From contig MARA01000003.1 in assembly GCA_001792895.1 (NCBI GenBank), positions 2,418,001-2,482,000 on the forward strand: a DNA stretch of 64,000 nucleotides. The letters run 5' to 3'. This document shows, one piece after another, positions 37,554 to 49,000 of the stretch (its first letter is position 1; each line of letters begins with the position of its first letter). The DNA comes from Lentinus brumalis (lineage: Eukaryota > Basidiomycota > Agaricomycetes > Polyporales > Polyporaceae). The position numbers and the translations under genes are program-made. The notes below the pieces were generated by a model. The model ran no database searches. It was not told the origin of the DNA and worked only from the letters and a program-made list of their open reading frames with translations.

Positions 37554-38158
37554 GTGGGTCGCGTCGGCTCCTGCCTCGCAGTCGGCTGGTTCGTTGGCCT
37601 CGTCGTGGGGTTCGCCATCGTGCTCGCCGTCGTCGTCGTCGTCGTCCTCGTCGTCCTCGTCGTCGTCTTCGTCTCCCTGCCGCGCCCGTCGTCGCGTCGG
37701 CCTACCTGTACTATACTGATTAGTTCGTCGTCGTCGCCCGCATCTCATATCGAAAATAGGTAGAAAAGGTACTCTAAGCTTCGGACTATCGTTAGCCAGC
37801 TTAGGTAGCGTCGAATAGGCTGCGTCGAGCTTCGCTGTCTGAGTGGCTGGCCGAATCGTCTCGTATGAAAGTCGTATCGCAATGCATATCGTTTTTCTTG
37901 GTATCAGAAGTTGTGATTGAAGACTAAAAGTGTAGAAACAATTGTTGGAATGGGGAGTCTATCGTCGTCACCGTAACTTGGTGGCCGATTGCCGAATCGC
38001 GCACCGTAGTCATAGAATCGCGGCGAAACCGCCGATTAATCGAACAAAAACACCGAAATTGAACTTGAAAGGAAAGGACGGAAACATCGTGTATCGTAAA
38101 CTGAGAAATCGAACTATCGCCTATCGTAAAGCCTATCGTACATGGTAGTCGTTCTACC
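37554..38158. other. 3' flank of the antisense block, with (GTC)n microsatellite
   Basis: It contains a GTC-rich trinucleotide tract at about 37628-37672, then AT-richer DNA (37740-38150) with repeated TATCGTA/TATCGTAAA units near 38090-38140. No ORF of substance was seen. Confidence 0.5.
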
Positions 38159-38192
38159 TCCCCTCCCCACTGAAACCTCGACTGTCCTCAGT
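38159..38192 (-). repeat. Second (internal) copy of the polypurine tract
   Basis: 31 of 34 bases match 34277-34310, including the full GTGGGGAGGGGA core (minus strand). It lies 36 bases after the pol stop, exactly where a 3' LTR would be expected in an element lacking the antisense block. Confidence 0.75.
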
Positions 38193-38228
38193 CGACGCGA
38201 CGGGCTGTGGGTGGGTAGCTGGGTGTGT

Positions 38229-41200
38229 CTATTCGCGATCGTCATCGTCGTCGATCAGAGCGTAGTCCTCGTCGCCTTCGGCCGGACCATCTGACTCCTC
38301 GAGCGTGCGTAGGCGTTCGTCCCCGATGTCGAGAGCGTCGCGAGGTAGGGAGATCGACTTATCGCGGGCGAGGTAGGGAATGAGACGAAACGCGGCGACC
38401 GGCCGATCGAAGACCGCCCCATTGAGTTCGGCGATAATGTACGCGCCACCCTTGTTGCGCGAAACGACCGCATAGGGGCCGAGGTACCGCGGCCGCATCT
38501 TGCGATTGAGTGACTTCTCAATGGCTGTGTTGCGCATGAGGACGAGTCGGCCGGGCTTGAAGTCGTAGTTGCGAATAGTGAAGCGATTTTCGCGTTCGAA
38601 CTTCTTCGCGGCCTCTACTCGTTGACGGAAGACCGAACTGCGGAGCTTCTCGAGTTGTTCGGGCCGCTTCTGTAGCGCAATCGCCCGACGAGCGACCAGT
38701 TCGGCGGTGGAGAGCATAGTTGTCGGGATAGGCATGAGGTACGTGGCTTCGGCGATATCGAAAGGCATGATGGGGCTCGTGCCGGTGACTGCGAAGTAGG
38801 GCGAGCAACCGAGTCGTCGCCGAACCGTGATTCTGTCGGCCCAGAGCACCGAGTACACGCGCGAAACCCACTGTTCCTGTTCTCCCGAACATGCCTTGAC
38901 GAGGCTGTCGCGAATGTTGAAGTGGGGTCGCTCGACGACGCCGTTCGCTTGCGAGTTGTAGCCCGAAATCCGGATGTGCGAGATGTGGTAGTTCGATTCG
39001 AGGTATTGCAGCGCCGCTACCCAGGGCGATCCGTTGTCCGAGATGATTTCGCTGACTGCGCCCCACCGACATAGAAGGTCCTGATAGAGCCAATCGCCGA
39101 TCGCCTTCGCCGACTGGACCGTCGATGCTCGACCTTCAGAGTACGACGTCGTCGCACACCGCGCGTGGAAGAAATGCTTGTATCGGCCTGGCATGTCCAT
39201 CGAGTCGACATGCACTCGGACCATCGGCGGCGCCGGGAAGGCGACGGTAGGGGGAATATGGACCTTCGTCGTCTGCCGAACCTGACACTGATGGCAAGAC
39301 TTCACATACCACGCGATATCGGCGTTGATGTCCGGCCACCAGAACCGATCGGCGACGAACGACCGTGTTGCGTAGATGCCGCGATGGCCGACGTAATCGT
39401 GCATGTCGACGAGTACCTGCGGTCTCAGATCGGCTCCTAAAACGCGACGATGGGCCCCCGTTCGCTCGATCCGCCAGAGCCGCGACTGTTTATCGGCGAA
39501 GAAGCCCGACGCGTACTTGACGAACGACTTGAGCTCCTTCTCGCTGAGACCTTCGGGGCGTTTCTTGTCGACGAGGAAGTCGCGAACTTGCGCTACACGA
39601 GCTTCGAGCGCCAGGGCCTTCGCCGATCGAGGGAACTGCGCGTAGGAAGGAGCTTCGATGGTTGGTAGCTTCGCGGCGGTACCGCTCGTCTGCTGGGCGA
39701 AGACCGCGACTGGGGCGAGTGGCCGATCCAGGGGTTCCCGGAGGGGAGCGCTGCCGAGTCGAGCGACTGGCGGCGGGTTGACGATGTGTAGGAATCCATA
39801 GAGCTCGTCGACCCAATCGTCGAAGTCGTCCTCTGGTTCGGGGGTGTCCCCTGGCTGCGCTGGTCGCCTCGATAGTCCGTCAGGGCCGTGTAGCACGCCG
39901 GGCACATGCACGAGCTCGAAGTGGAAGAGGTTGATCGAGACGATCCACCGATTCATCGACGCCGAAGGCGCGATATCGGGGTTCTGAAGCATCCCCTTGA
40001 TGTAGCGAGCGTCCACTTCGACGATTAAGTTGCGAACGCCGATTAGATAGAACCGCAGGGCCCGCAGCGCGCGGTAGAGGCCATACAACTCGAGCTTCGG
40101 CTGCGAGAACCGCGCTTCGCGATCGTTGAGGGTAATCGACCCGAACCGATTGTAGTAGCGAAGTTTGGGGTTCGTTGGGTCGCGCTGACAGAGCTGATAG
40201 CCGACTGCGATGTACGAGGTGTCGACCGCGAGGATGACCGGCGAGTCCGAAGTGTAGTCGATCGCGCGCAGCGCTGGCGAATCGAGCAGTGCCTGCTTGA
40301 GATCGGCCATAGCCTGGAGCTGTTCGGGGCCGAATTCGAACGGAACGTCCTTTCGCGTGAGCTTGACGAGGTGATGGGCCTTCTTCGCGAAGTCCTTGAT
40401 GAAGATTCGCGCGACGCCGATCGTCCCGAGGAAAGCGCGGACTTCTGAGAGATCCTTGCAAGGGCCCCAGTTCGTGACGGCCTCGAGTCGCTTCGCATCG
40501 GGTCGGCGGCCTTCGCGCGTGCAGAAATGGCCGATAGACATGAACTCCGGTGCGGCGATGAACGACTTTCGGCCAGAGAACGTTCCGCCTGCGAACTTGA
40601 CTCGCTGGACACACCGATTGACGTCCTGGAAGTGCTCCCACACGAATCGGCGGATGCCGGGGTTTTCGGGGATCGCTTCGGCGACACCGTCGTCGTCGAG
40701 GTACTCCGACGCCGGGCCTTTGATCGTGACGTCGTCGATGTAGGGGATCGTGACATGTGGGATTTCGGGCTGCAAGATGAAAGTCACGTCGTCGTGGAAG
40801 ATAGGGACCGAATTAGACCAGCCCATCGGCAAGGTAGTGAGTCGCATCGCGCCGAAAGGGGTCTGGAACGTCGTCAGGTCGCGCGAAGCCTCGTCGATTT
40901 CGCGTTCGTCGTAGCCGACGTAGAGGTCGAGTGTCGATCCGCAGGCCCGACCGGCGAACTGTTCGGCGATATGGTCCGGAATCGGCGGTACACCTGAGTG
41001 CTGAATCGTGACGGCGTTGAGAGGCTCGAGACTATGGACGATTCGAATGTTCCCATCCTTCTTGAGGACACAGAACCACCGCGATCGGTACGAAGCGTTC
41101 GACGGCTCGTAGACGCCGGCGTCGATCTTCTTCTGGATGAGCGCAGTCGCCTGATCGTAGATCCCAGGGGGAATCGGGAAGTTCTTTTCGACCCAGGGAC

Positions 41201-41753
41201 ATGCGGTACGACCGGAAAGCGCACGGGAGGGAACATGTCGCGGCGAAAACTACCGCGCTCCGAATCGTCCCAGGCGAACGCGCGATTCTGCTTGCACATG
41301 AGATCGTCGAGAAGGTCGAGTTCGGCCGGTTGGAGCCACTTATGGGCCGCGCGAAGCGCGTCGCGACGTTCGAGCGTGTATCGACCGGTCGGCACGAATG
41401 CCGGCGGATTTGGGTCGAGCGAAGCATGTCGGCGAGAGGGTCGCCGATGCGATTGCGAACGATGCGGTACTCCTGCGGGAGTTCGCCGACGATCGCCCGA
41501 ACTTTTTGCGCGACCGGCTTGTACTTCTTCTTCGACTTGAGGAAGATCGCGATCGGCCGTTGCGCGTAGGGGGTCGATAACTGGGGGAATAGGGACGAGA
41601 CGAAGAGCTGGACTGTCGAGACATGTTTTTGGTGGCAAAAGACGGGAAAGCCTTCGCGATTTTCTGGCTAATAGACGAGAAGAGAGACTGAGTTGGAGAG
41701 GAGACAGGGAAAGGAGACTGAGAGACACTAGGGGCCGAATCGTCGGCCTTCAC
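38229..41753 (-). CDS. Inner-element Pol: reverse transcriptase, RNase H, integrase (frame broken)
   Basis: The long open frame from about 41190 down to 38229 holds RT (WFCVLKKDGNIRIVHSL, GYDEREI, LTTLPMGWSNS, YIDDV at about 40730), RNase H (VILAVDTSYIAVGYQ, ELYGLYRALR, VEVDARYIKGML), and integrase. Integrase shows an H-H-C-C finger (HDYVGHRG...CHQCQ), VHVDSMDM, ISDNGSPW and NGVVERPH, a complete D-D-E triad. The end is very acidic. Upstream, 41753-41195, the linker and early RT (KYKPVAQKVRAIVGELPQEYRIVRNRIGDPLAD; FVPTGRYTLERRDAL) are in other frames. Single missing bases are inferred near 41196-41198 (before WVEKNFPIP) and near 41425 (after DPLADM). With a near-identical LTR pair, these are better explained as sequence errors than as old decay. 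Confidence 0.88.
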
Positions 41754-41955
41754 GACGGCGGAACCGCGAAGAAGCTCGAGCGAACTTGCGGGGCGATCGT
41801 TTCGTCATCGCAGGCGAATAAATACTGCTGGGCTATTGTAGCCGGTTCTATATCTTGTAGGGGGGTGTAGGCGGTGCCTTCGATCTCCTGGGTATCGTGG
41901 TCATAGTCGAAGACGAAGGCGATATCTCCCTGATGCGCGATCAGATCCTCGAAGC

Positions 41956-43668
41956 CTAAAAACCCGCCGAACGGTCGACCTGGGTACTGGGGGCCTCGCC
42001 TCGAGCGTACGTCGGGATGGTGAGCGTCTCCCCGGTGTTAGGGCAGGTGACGACGATCTCCTGTCGACCGTCGTTCTCGCTGTTCGCGCGACTGCCGACG
42101 AGGACCTCGAACGGACGGCCCAAGAGGATGTCGTACGAGGCGTTCTCGACGACATGCATCTGGAGGTAGACGACGATGCCCCCCTTGAGCTGAAGGGAGA
42201 CGTTTCGCGCGAGTCCCTTCGTTTCGTTGACCGCGCCGTTCGCCGACTGCATTGGGACCTTCGCCGTTGGATCGTAGGAGATGCCGAGTTCATAGGCCTT
42301 CTCAGCGCTGATAGCGACGATCTGCGAGCCTCCATCGAGAACGCATTCGACTAGGGCAGTATCGTTGACCCACGCCGCGATCGCCCGAAGCTTGTGAGTG
42401 ACGGCGCCGACGACGATATTCGTGGTCGGGGGTCGCTCAGGTCCCTCCACCTCATGAAGCTGGTAAGACTCGACGGTAGGCTGAACGTAGCGCGATCCAT
42501 CGACTGCGTAGTCGTCTTCATCGTCGACGTCCTCGATCGAGACCGAATTCACCGAAACCGGAACGGTCGGCGTGCCCTCGAACGTGACGCGCTTGTTGCC
42601 TGTCGCGCGATGAACCCGCTTGCACAGTGCTGGCGAAAGACTGAGGAGCTCGATGGGAGAGAGGACGATAGACTTCGACTCCACGAAGTTTCGCTGGAAG
42701 ACTCGATCTTCGGCATCTGGATCGAGGCCTACTGGCTGCGTGCGATAGGCCGGTTCGCGACCCTTCATCGCGCTCGGCGCTGGCTTCGTTGTGTTAGGCA
42801 CTTGGTCCGACTGGGGAGCGCCCTGTTGCTGCGAAGCTGGATAGGCGAAACCGCGCGAAGGAGGCGCACCGGCTTTCGTCGCGTCGGCCGCGTGTGAGTA
42901 GGGGTGAATCGGCAGGTCGTCGGCCGTCCGGCGACCTTCGCGAGGCTGCTCCTGGGGCGGAGGGGTAATCGCGCGCTGTTCGTCTGTGCGGGCGGCCGGG
43001 GGCTGTGGTAAGGCCTTCTCTGCCGGCTTCGGCCCTGGAACGCGGCCTCGAGGGGGCCGAGTGGTGATTTCGACGGCGTCGAAGCGTTGGTTACGGTTAC
43101 CCCCCTGCCGATCGCGGCGCGCCTTGACCTCCTGGAGGAGCGCGGCTTGCTGCTCCTGCGCCTCGATCTGCTCCTCGATGGTACGCTCCGAACGCCGACC
43201 GATGAGGTTCGAATGGACCGTCACCATGTTGACCGCGGCGCCGCCGCGCTGGGGGCGACGATCGGGGTTCTGGTCGTAGTAGGCGAGCATCGCCTCGCGA
43301 ACGGTGACTCCGGCGCCGCGCCTACCAGGGATTTCTCGACCGTTTGCCAAGAGGACGTGACCACCCGGGCGATCGCGAACTACCAGGCCTTCGCGGACGT
43401 CGGCCTCGACGATCGGGCAAGTCGCGATGCTACAGGTCTCCTGGCCGCAGTAGAAGCAGGCGGGTCGGCCTGGGCCTCGAATGTTGCCACCGCCGAACAG
43501 CACACCACCTCGAGGGGCACCGGGAGGATAGCGCGGCGGACCGTCGGGGAAGCGGTTGTAGTTCGCGGGCTGCGGAGGGGGCGCGCGATTCGCGTTCGCT
43601 CTAGCATCGTCTTCGCGGGCAGTGCGAATCGCCGCGGCGATAACCTGCTGCAGGACTTCGGCCTTCAA
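41956..43668 (-). CDS. Inner-element Gag C-terminus and aspartic protease
   Basis: 570-codon open frame. It starts with the helical end of the capsid region (LQQVIAAAIRTARE), followed by a zinc-knuckle-like motif (CFYCGQETCSIATCP) at about 43455, a basic/Pro-rich spacer, then the retropepsin: AWVNDTALVECVLDGGSQIVAIS at about 42320-42360, and YDILLGRPFEVLVGS as the flap/C-terminal signature. The active site reads Asp-Gly-Gly-Ser instead of Asp-Thr/Ser-Gly. It overlaps the gag frame by a few bases. One extra G in the run 43681-43684 would join the two frames, so they are probably one protein. Confidence 0.82.
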   Translation of the reverse strand: MKAEVLQQVIAAAIRTAREDDARANANRAPPPQPANYNRFPDGPPRYPPGAPRGGVLFGGGNIRGPGRPACFYCGQETCSIATCPIVEADVREGLVVRDRPGGHVLLANGREIPGRRGAGVTVREAMLAYYDQNPDRRPQRGGAAVNMVTVHSNLIGRRSERTIEEQIEAQEQQAALLQEVKARRDRQGGNRNQRFDAVEITTRPPRGRVPGPKPAEKALPQPPAARTDEQRAITPPPQEQPREGRRTADDLPIHPYSHAADATKAGAPPSRGFAYPASQQQGAPQSDQVPNTTKPAPSAMKGREPAYRTQPVGLDPDAEDRVFQRNFVESKSIVLSPIELLSLSPALCKRVHRATGNKRVTFEGTPTVPVSVNSVSIEDVDDEDDYAVDGSRYVQPTVESYQLHEVEGPERPPTTNIVVGAVTHKLRAIAAWVNDTALVECVLDGGSQIVAISAEKAYELGISYDPTAKVPMQSANGAVNETKGLARNVSLQLKGGIVVYLQMHVVENASYDILLGRPFEVLVGSRANSENDGRQEIVVTCPNTGETLTIPTYARGEAPSTQVDRSAGF

Positions 43669-44813
43669 CGTGACGTCGCCGGGGCGGCTGGCGCAGGGGC
43701 GATCGCCAACGGTATATGAGGAGGCGGATCGCGTCGCTGAGGCGAAGGCGATTCGGCTCGAGGTACCTCTCGATAGGCGGCGCCGGCGAACGCGGCCTGG
43801 TTGTCGATGACGTGCGAAATAGCCTCGTGGACCTGCTCGACCGTGTAGGAGTCTTCGCGATGCTTGTCGGGCACCTTCTGATTGAGCCGAGCTTCGACCG
43901 CAGGGCGACGATTATCGTGGAGTAGGCGAAGCATCGTGTCGACGACCTGGCGCTGGGTGAGTTCGGGAGGGGTCTTCTCCATGAGGTACCGTGCTATCGG
44001 GTAGAATTCGCCATAGAAGGCCATGTACTCGGAGAGCGAATTGATGCCGGTGCGAACCCGTGACGACACGACGTCGTCGAACTCGCGAAGAGTGAACTTG
44101 TGGTCCTTGTCGGAGCCGAGATAGAAGCTGAGAACCTGATCGCGGAAGTCGGCGTACGTCTTCGCGGCGTCGGAGTAGGTAGGAAGCGACTCCCAGCGCT
44201 TCGCGACGTCGATCGGCACGTAGATGAGCGCGGCCTCCTTTCGTTCGGCGTCGTCGGTGACCTGGTACTTCGCCATCACGCGTTCGAGGTCGCGGAAGTA
44301 GCGCTGCACTCCTTCGCGGCTCGTCGCGACCCATTGCGGGGTGCCGCGTTCGTTCGAGAGGGGCATACTGTCGACCTTGCGCTGAGCCATTGTAGACGAC
44401 GAAGGGGAAGAGGGAATGGACTGGGGAAGGCCTAGGGGTGATACTGGAGGGGCGATCGTCGATTGAGGTGTCGACGAAGAAGAGGCTTTAGCGCGCGAAG
44501 GCCGTTTCGGCGGCGGGAGATTCTTTTCGAGAGGTGGAAGAAGGGGGATGCCTTGCTCGCGTTGTTTTCGGCGAGTGACGTGCGAACCCGACGCTATGTT
44601 GGACAGCGACGACGAACGGGAATGAGGCGAAAGATGAGGGGACGATGGCCGCGATGCTTGGGGTGAGGGCGATAGCGGTGTAAGCGACGAAGGGAACGAT
44701 TTCTCCGAAGGGGATGAGGGTGCCGTGGCGAAGCCGAAAGACTCGTCGAACTGTTCGGCGCGGTGGTACTCGTCGTCTAGTTCGATGGATAAGTCGCGAA
44801 GGAGCTCGGTCAC
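43665..44813 (-). CDS. Inner-element Gag, N-terminal and capsid region
   Basis: 382 codons. A Ser/Pro-rich, partly basic N-terminal half is followed by a capsid-like helical domain (GVQRYFRDLERVMAKYQ, AALIYVPIDVAKRWESLPTY, FRDQVLSFYLGSDKDHKFTLREFDDVV, LSEYMAFYGEFYPIARYL), the usual Ty3 Gag layout. The frame ends prematurely at 43665, at a GGGG run, and continues in the next frame (43668-41956). I read this as a one-base loss rather than the gag/pol junction, because the zinc knuckle lies after the break. Confidence 0.82.
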   Translation of the reverse strand: MTELLRDLSIELDDEYHRAEQFDESFGFATAPSSPSEKSFPSSLTPLSPSPQASRPSSPHLSPHSRSSSLSNIASGSHVTRRKQREQGIPLLPPLEKNLPPPKRPSRAKASSSSTPQSTIAPPVSPLGLPQSIPSSPSSSTMAQRKVDSMPLSNERGTPQWVATSREGVQRYFRDLERVMAKYQVTDDAERKEAALIYVPIDVAKRWESLPTYSDAAKTYADFRDQVLSFYLGSDKDHKFTLREFDDVVSSRVRTGINSLSEYMAFYGEFYPIARYLMEKTPPELTQRQVVDTMLRLLHDNRRPAVEARLNQKVPDKHREDSYTVEQVHEAISHVIDNQAAFAGAAYREVPRAESPSPQRRDPPPHIPLAIAPAPAAPATSR

Positions 44814-44898
44814 TTCGGCGATGGAAGAGTCGAGGTTCGACGTGGGTGCGAAAGACGACGACGAAGGCGACAGCTTGAGCCGACGGTGTCAACTAAAC

Positions 44899-44916
44899 CC
44901 CTCGCGGTGGGCTCCA
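44899..44916 (-). promoter_or_regulatory. Primer-binding site of inner element
   Basis: On the minus strand, three bases after the 5' LTR, TGGAGCCCACCGCGAGGG starts with TGG, complementary to a tRNA 3'-CCA end. I did not identify the tRNA. Confidence 0.7.
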
Positions 44917-44919
44917 AAA

Positions 44920-46050
44920 TGATACGGCAGCTGCGTCTCTGAGGGCAGAACACCCAACAAATGACAACAACCAACCTGTAAGGGTGCGAGTGGGCTAGTC
45001 GATTCTCGGTCGAGCGGCGACGAAGTCGAGCGTCAGAGGTTCGCGAAGTCGAAGCGCTCGAAAGGGGGAGGGAAGAAGGCGAAAGTGGTGCGAGGGAAAA
45101 GGGGAATCGGCGAGGTGTCGGCGATATATAGCCTAACGACGAATAGCCGTCGGCAAGACGAAACCACGAGGCACTCCGGCCTCGATGCGAAGACTCTGCG
45201 ACGCGATAGTGCGACGAATCGGCCCCGTCCTGGGTGCGCGAGACGACGAAGTCCTTCCTGGACAACTTGGGGCCACGATAGGCTGGGGGAAGACCACGAT
45301 AGGTCGACTGGGTCACGATAGACCGACTAGGGCCACGATAGGCCGAACGCGAAGGCTCTTCTTGAGCGAAACCGGCCCTTCCTGGGCTACCCTTCCTGGG
45401 CTACTTGCTGGGTCGACGATACGACACTGGCCGACGATACGGCGAAACTATGAGAAGACTCTGCGACTCAGCTGGACCTTGGACTTGGAGCGACTCCGGC
45501 TCGAAACTGGCGAAAACGTCGAAGAGCGTCGAAACAGCCGCGAAACGAGAGCTCGTGACGGAGAGGGGGAAAGGTTCTCTGAATTTGACGCTTCGCGCGA
45601 CACACAGACTACAGTACAGGCGATTCGTGCTAAGCGACGACCCGATAAGGCGAGAGCGGTTCGCCCGACTGGTTGGCGACAACGCCGAAACCACCCGAAC
45701 CGGCGATCGCTTCGTGACCTCGGCTAGTTATCGTGCACGGACCACGAAGGCGCAATCGGCGACCGATATGACGCGATCGAGACAACCGGGGGCCGAAAGG
45801 GCCGAAGGCGTCGTTCATAGGCCGTATGGACGATGACCGAACGATAGCGATGGTCGAACCAGTCGAAGGAGCAGGTATCGAGGAAGGGAGAGTGAAGTGC
45901 GGGCGGACCTGGCGACTGAGCCTCGAAGTCGAGCTCTAGCGTAGAGAGTCGTTGACGATTCGCCGATAAAACTGGAGGGGAGACCTAATCGGCGCGAAAT
46001 AGGACGATCGAGGGGCGATTTCGGGGGCTAGACCAGAGGAGGGCGCATCA
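44920..46050 (-). repeat. 5' LTR of inner element
   Basis: 1131 bp, the partner of 33146-34276. It promotes minus-strand transcription of gag-pol. A TATATA motif lies at about 45124. Followed by the target duplication CCGG at 46051-46054. Confidence 0.95.
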
Positions 46051-46054
46051 CCGG
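46051..46054. repeat. Target-site duplication of the inner element, right copy
   Basis: CCGG directly after the inner 5' LTR, matching 33142-33145. Confidence 0.85.
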
Positions 46055-49000
46055 GCTTCTGGCCCTCGTCCTGGAGTCCACAACGGCCTCGCGCCGCCTC
46101 CTGGTATGCCCCTACATCGTCGTTCCCAAAGTGCTGACTCTGCTTCCCATAGTAGCATCTTGTCGGATGCTCCGAGCTTCGGCTCGGACTCCAGAGTCAG
46201 GCCTGGTGTCACGTACAGCCAGGTCGCTCGCACTAGTGTTGGGGCAGACACCGGTTCGCCTAGCGACCGGCGGCAGACCCACGTAGTACCGAAGTCGGTT
46301 CTGCCTCGCATCGCGAGCAGTCCGCATACCCCCCTTTCCTCCGTCGCCGTCTGGTACGGGCGAGGATAGTAGCTTGTCCCCGTCGGATAAAGAAAATAGA
46401 ATTCCCACTTCCGAGAACACCCCACGTCAGGTCTCGACTGATGTCGAGACGGAGGACCATGAGAACGGTCGATGGACCGAGGTACGTCGCCAGAAGCAGC
46501 GCGCGCGCAGCCAGAATGGCTTGCCGCTTCGCGACCTACCCCCTTACTTGCACACCGCGCGCAATGTGAAGTTGAATGACGAACAACGACGTGTCGTCAA
46601 CGCCGCCGAACAATTGCTGTCCAAGGAACAGCGCGGCCGCATCCACAAGAGGATGCATAACGTCCACCTCAGTGAAGACCGCTCGGAGTCGAGTCGCGGT
46701 GAAGGCCCTTCCACCTGGGCTAAGGGCAAGTCTGTCGACGCGCGCAACTGGGGCGCCGCCGGCATTGACGCGTCTGAGCTTGACCCAGCAGCTCAGCGCC
46801 GTGAGTACGAATTATATTCTACTCAACGTTCGATACAGGAGAACGATGCTGACTTCGATGCAGAAGAACAGCGGGCCGCCCTCGAATATTGGCGTGCCAT
46901 GAAGGCTTCGAAGAAGCCTCCTCCCGCAACGGTGGAGACTGCCACCGACTCGTCCGGACGCGGACGGAAGGAACGTGAAGATCCTGCTATCGAGCAGGAG
47001 CGGGAGCTGCAGAAGAAGTTGAAGGAGCTCCAACGTAAGTTGGACTCTTTCCACGCAGAACGCGCACGCGAGGCGAATGAACGGTCAAAACATGTTCCAT
47101 TCGCTAGTGAACGTAGTTCTAGTCCTACTACAGAATCTACCATTACTCCTCCCAGACATACCCAGTCTGCTAGCGTGATCAAGAAAGCCCGGAAGAAGGC
47201 GAAGGGCCGTGTTCGAGTCGAAGTCCCTGACCCTTCGCAGGGTATTGCAACTGCGATCATTACAGAGACTCTCGAGCCAGGACGTTCTCGCCGGGGTGCG
47301 CAACCACATCCCTCCAAGAACGCTCTCCCTCAGCCCATAGCTCAGCTTGAACCGAGCAGCTTCATCGGTCGTACTCTGAGAGGAATGCCCAGCGACTCCT
47401 CGTCCAGCAGCTCGAGCAGCTCAAGCTCGGGCTCGGGGCCTTCATCACCTTCCAGCTCGTCTTCGGACTCGGGCTCTTCATCAGGCTCTTCTTCGTCGAA
47501 CGAGGCATCGAGCGGTTCGGACTCGGACTCCGATGATTCGTACGACCCGAGTTCTCCATCCAGTTCGTCGGATGAGTCGGACGGCTACTCGGATCGACAC
47601 AAGCGTCGACGAAACCGGAAGCACCGGCGAAACTCCAAGAAGCGTCGCAGCTCTCGGAAACGTCGCAGCTCTCGGAAGCGTCGCGCGTCGAAGGAAAAGA
47701 GCAGAGTCCCGGTGTTGAAACCAGTGGACCCCGAACCCTACAATGGTCAGCCAGACCTGACAGTATTCCATCGCTTCATTAGCCAGATGCGTGATTACCT
47801 TGAGGAGTATCGGGTTCGCCCGAGAAGGCATGCTGTTATTGTCTCGAGGTTCCTGACGGATCGAGCGCATGAGTTCTATGTTAATACTATCTCGCGCAAC
47901 CCACGAGCTTACCAGTTCAAGGATATCCTCGTGGGCTTGTTCAACTATTGTTTTCCTATAAACTTCCGTCAGCAGATGCGCGAGAAGCTGCGTCATACGA
48001 AGCAGCGTGGACGAAGCGTCCAGACGTACGTGTATGAGCTCGAGAACCTGTTCCTGGTTCTGGGTATGGACCGCAATGAGGAGCGCGTTGACGCTTTCTG
48101 GTTCGGACTTGATAGGTACATCCAAAGCGAACTCTGGAAGCAAATGATGACCTTGAAAAGCCCTTATGAGGATGTCAAGGCTCACGCGCAAATGATAGAG
48201 TTAGCTCGTGAAGCTCTCGATGGTCGTGGGCCTCAGCATGCTCACCAGAACGGTTCGAGCCGGAACGGCCAACAATCGCGCCGTGAGCCTACTCCCGGGC
48301 CCAGTAATGGACCTGGCGCGTCTTCAGGGCGACAGTCTTCGGGCCAGTACAGCGGCCAGCGAGGACAGCGAAGCCGAGGGCTTCCTCGGAGACGCGACCA
48401 GGCTAACCGGCCTGGGAACGGGGGACCTGCGCGGAACAATGGAAATCGTCAGAACGGTGGTCGCGGCCAGAACCGCGATAGTACTCAGCGTTATCCGCAG
48501 ACAAACAGGCCTCAGCTCTCTCAACGAGAGAAAGAGGAGCTCATCGCAGCTGGCAAATGCTTTGTCTGCCGCGAGACCGGGCACATGTCCCGCAACTGCC
48601 CGCGCAACGCGCAGGTACGGTCGAACCGTAGGGGCGGGCCTCCCGGTTTGGCAGCAAATAATGTTGAGTTTGATCTTGATGAAGTCGAGGTCTTGCGGGG
48701 ACTGGCAGAAGCCACTGTAACGGTGGAAGAACTCGAGCTAAATTCTATCGAGCTCGAGGGCTTCTACGAGGACGTACCGGGGTTGTACAGCGCACCTTGG
48801 GACTTCATTGGAGATGACTTCATTGACTTGATGTCAGATCCAGAGCTATGCTCGTCCTTTGTGGAGGGTTCTCGACCAGGGCCTGATATCGCCACCTCTC
48901 CGGAGGCAGATATTGACGATTTCGACGACATGCCTAGCCTAAAGACAGTCAGTGTCTCGTCTGCGGACTGGTCGCCAGGCTGCAAGGAGGAAGCCGGGCC

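Larger units (their letters stand above)
33146..46050 (-). mobile_element. Inner Ty3/Gypsy LTR retrotransposon with an antisense gene block
   Basis: 12,905 bp, with 1131-bp LTRs beginning TGATACGG and ending GCGCATCA, flanked by CCGG. On the minus strand: primer-binding site at 44899-44916, gag from 44813, gag C-terminus/protease to 41956, RT-RNase H-integrase to 38229, a first polypurine tract at 38192-38159, an antisense gene block (34424-37553 on +), a second polypurine tract at 34310-34277, then the 3' LTR. The LTRs differ at one noted position (about 33757 T versus about 45531 C), so it is very young. The coding frames are broken several times by single missing bases. Confidence 0.93.

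Noticed and set aside
43665..43684. Programmed gag/pol frameshift in the inner element
   Set aside because: The zinc knuckle lies downstream of the break, so the break is inside gag. It coincides with a GGGG run like the other single-base losses.
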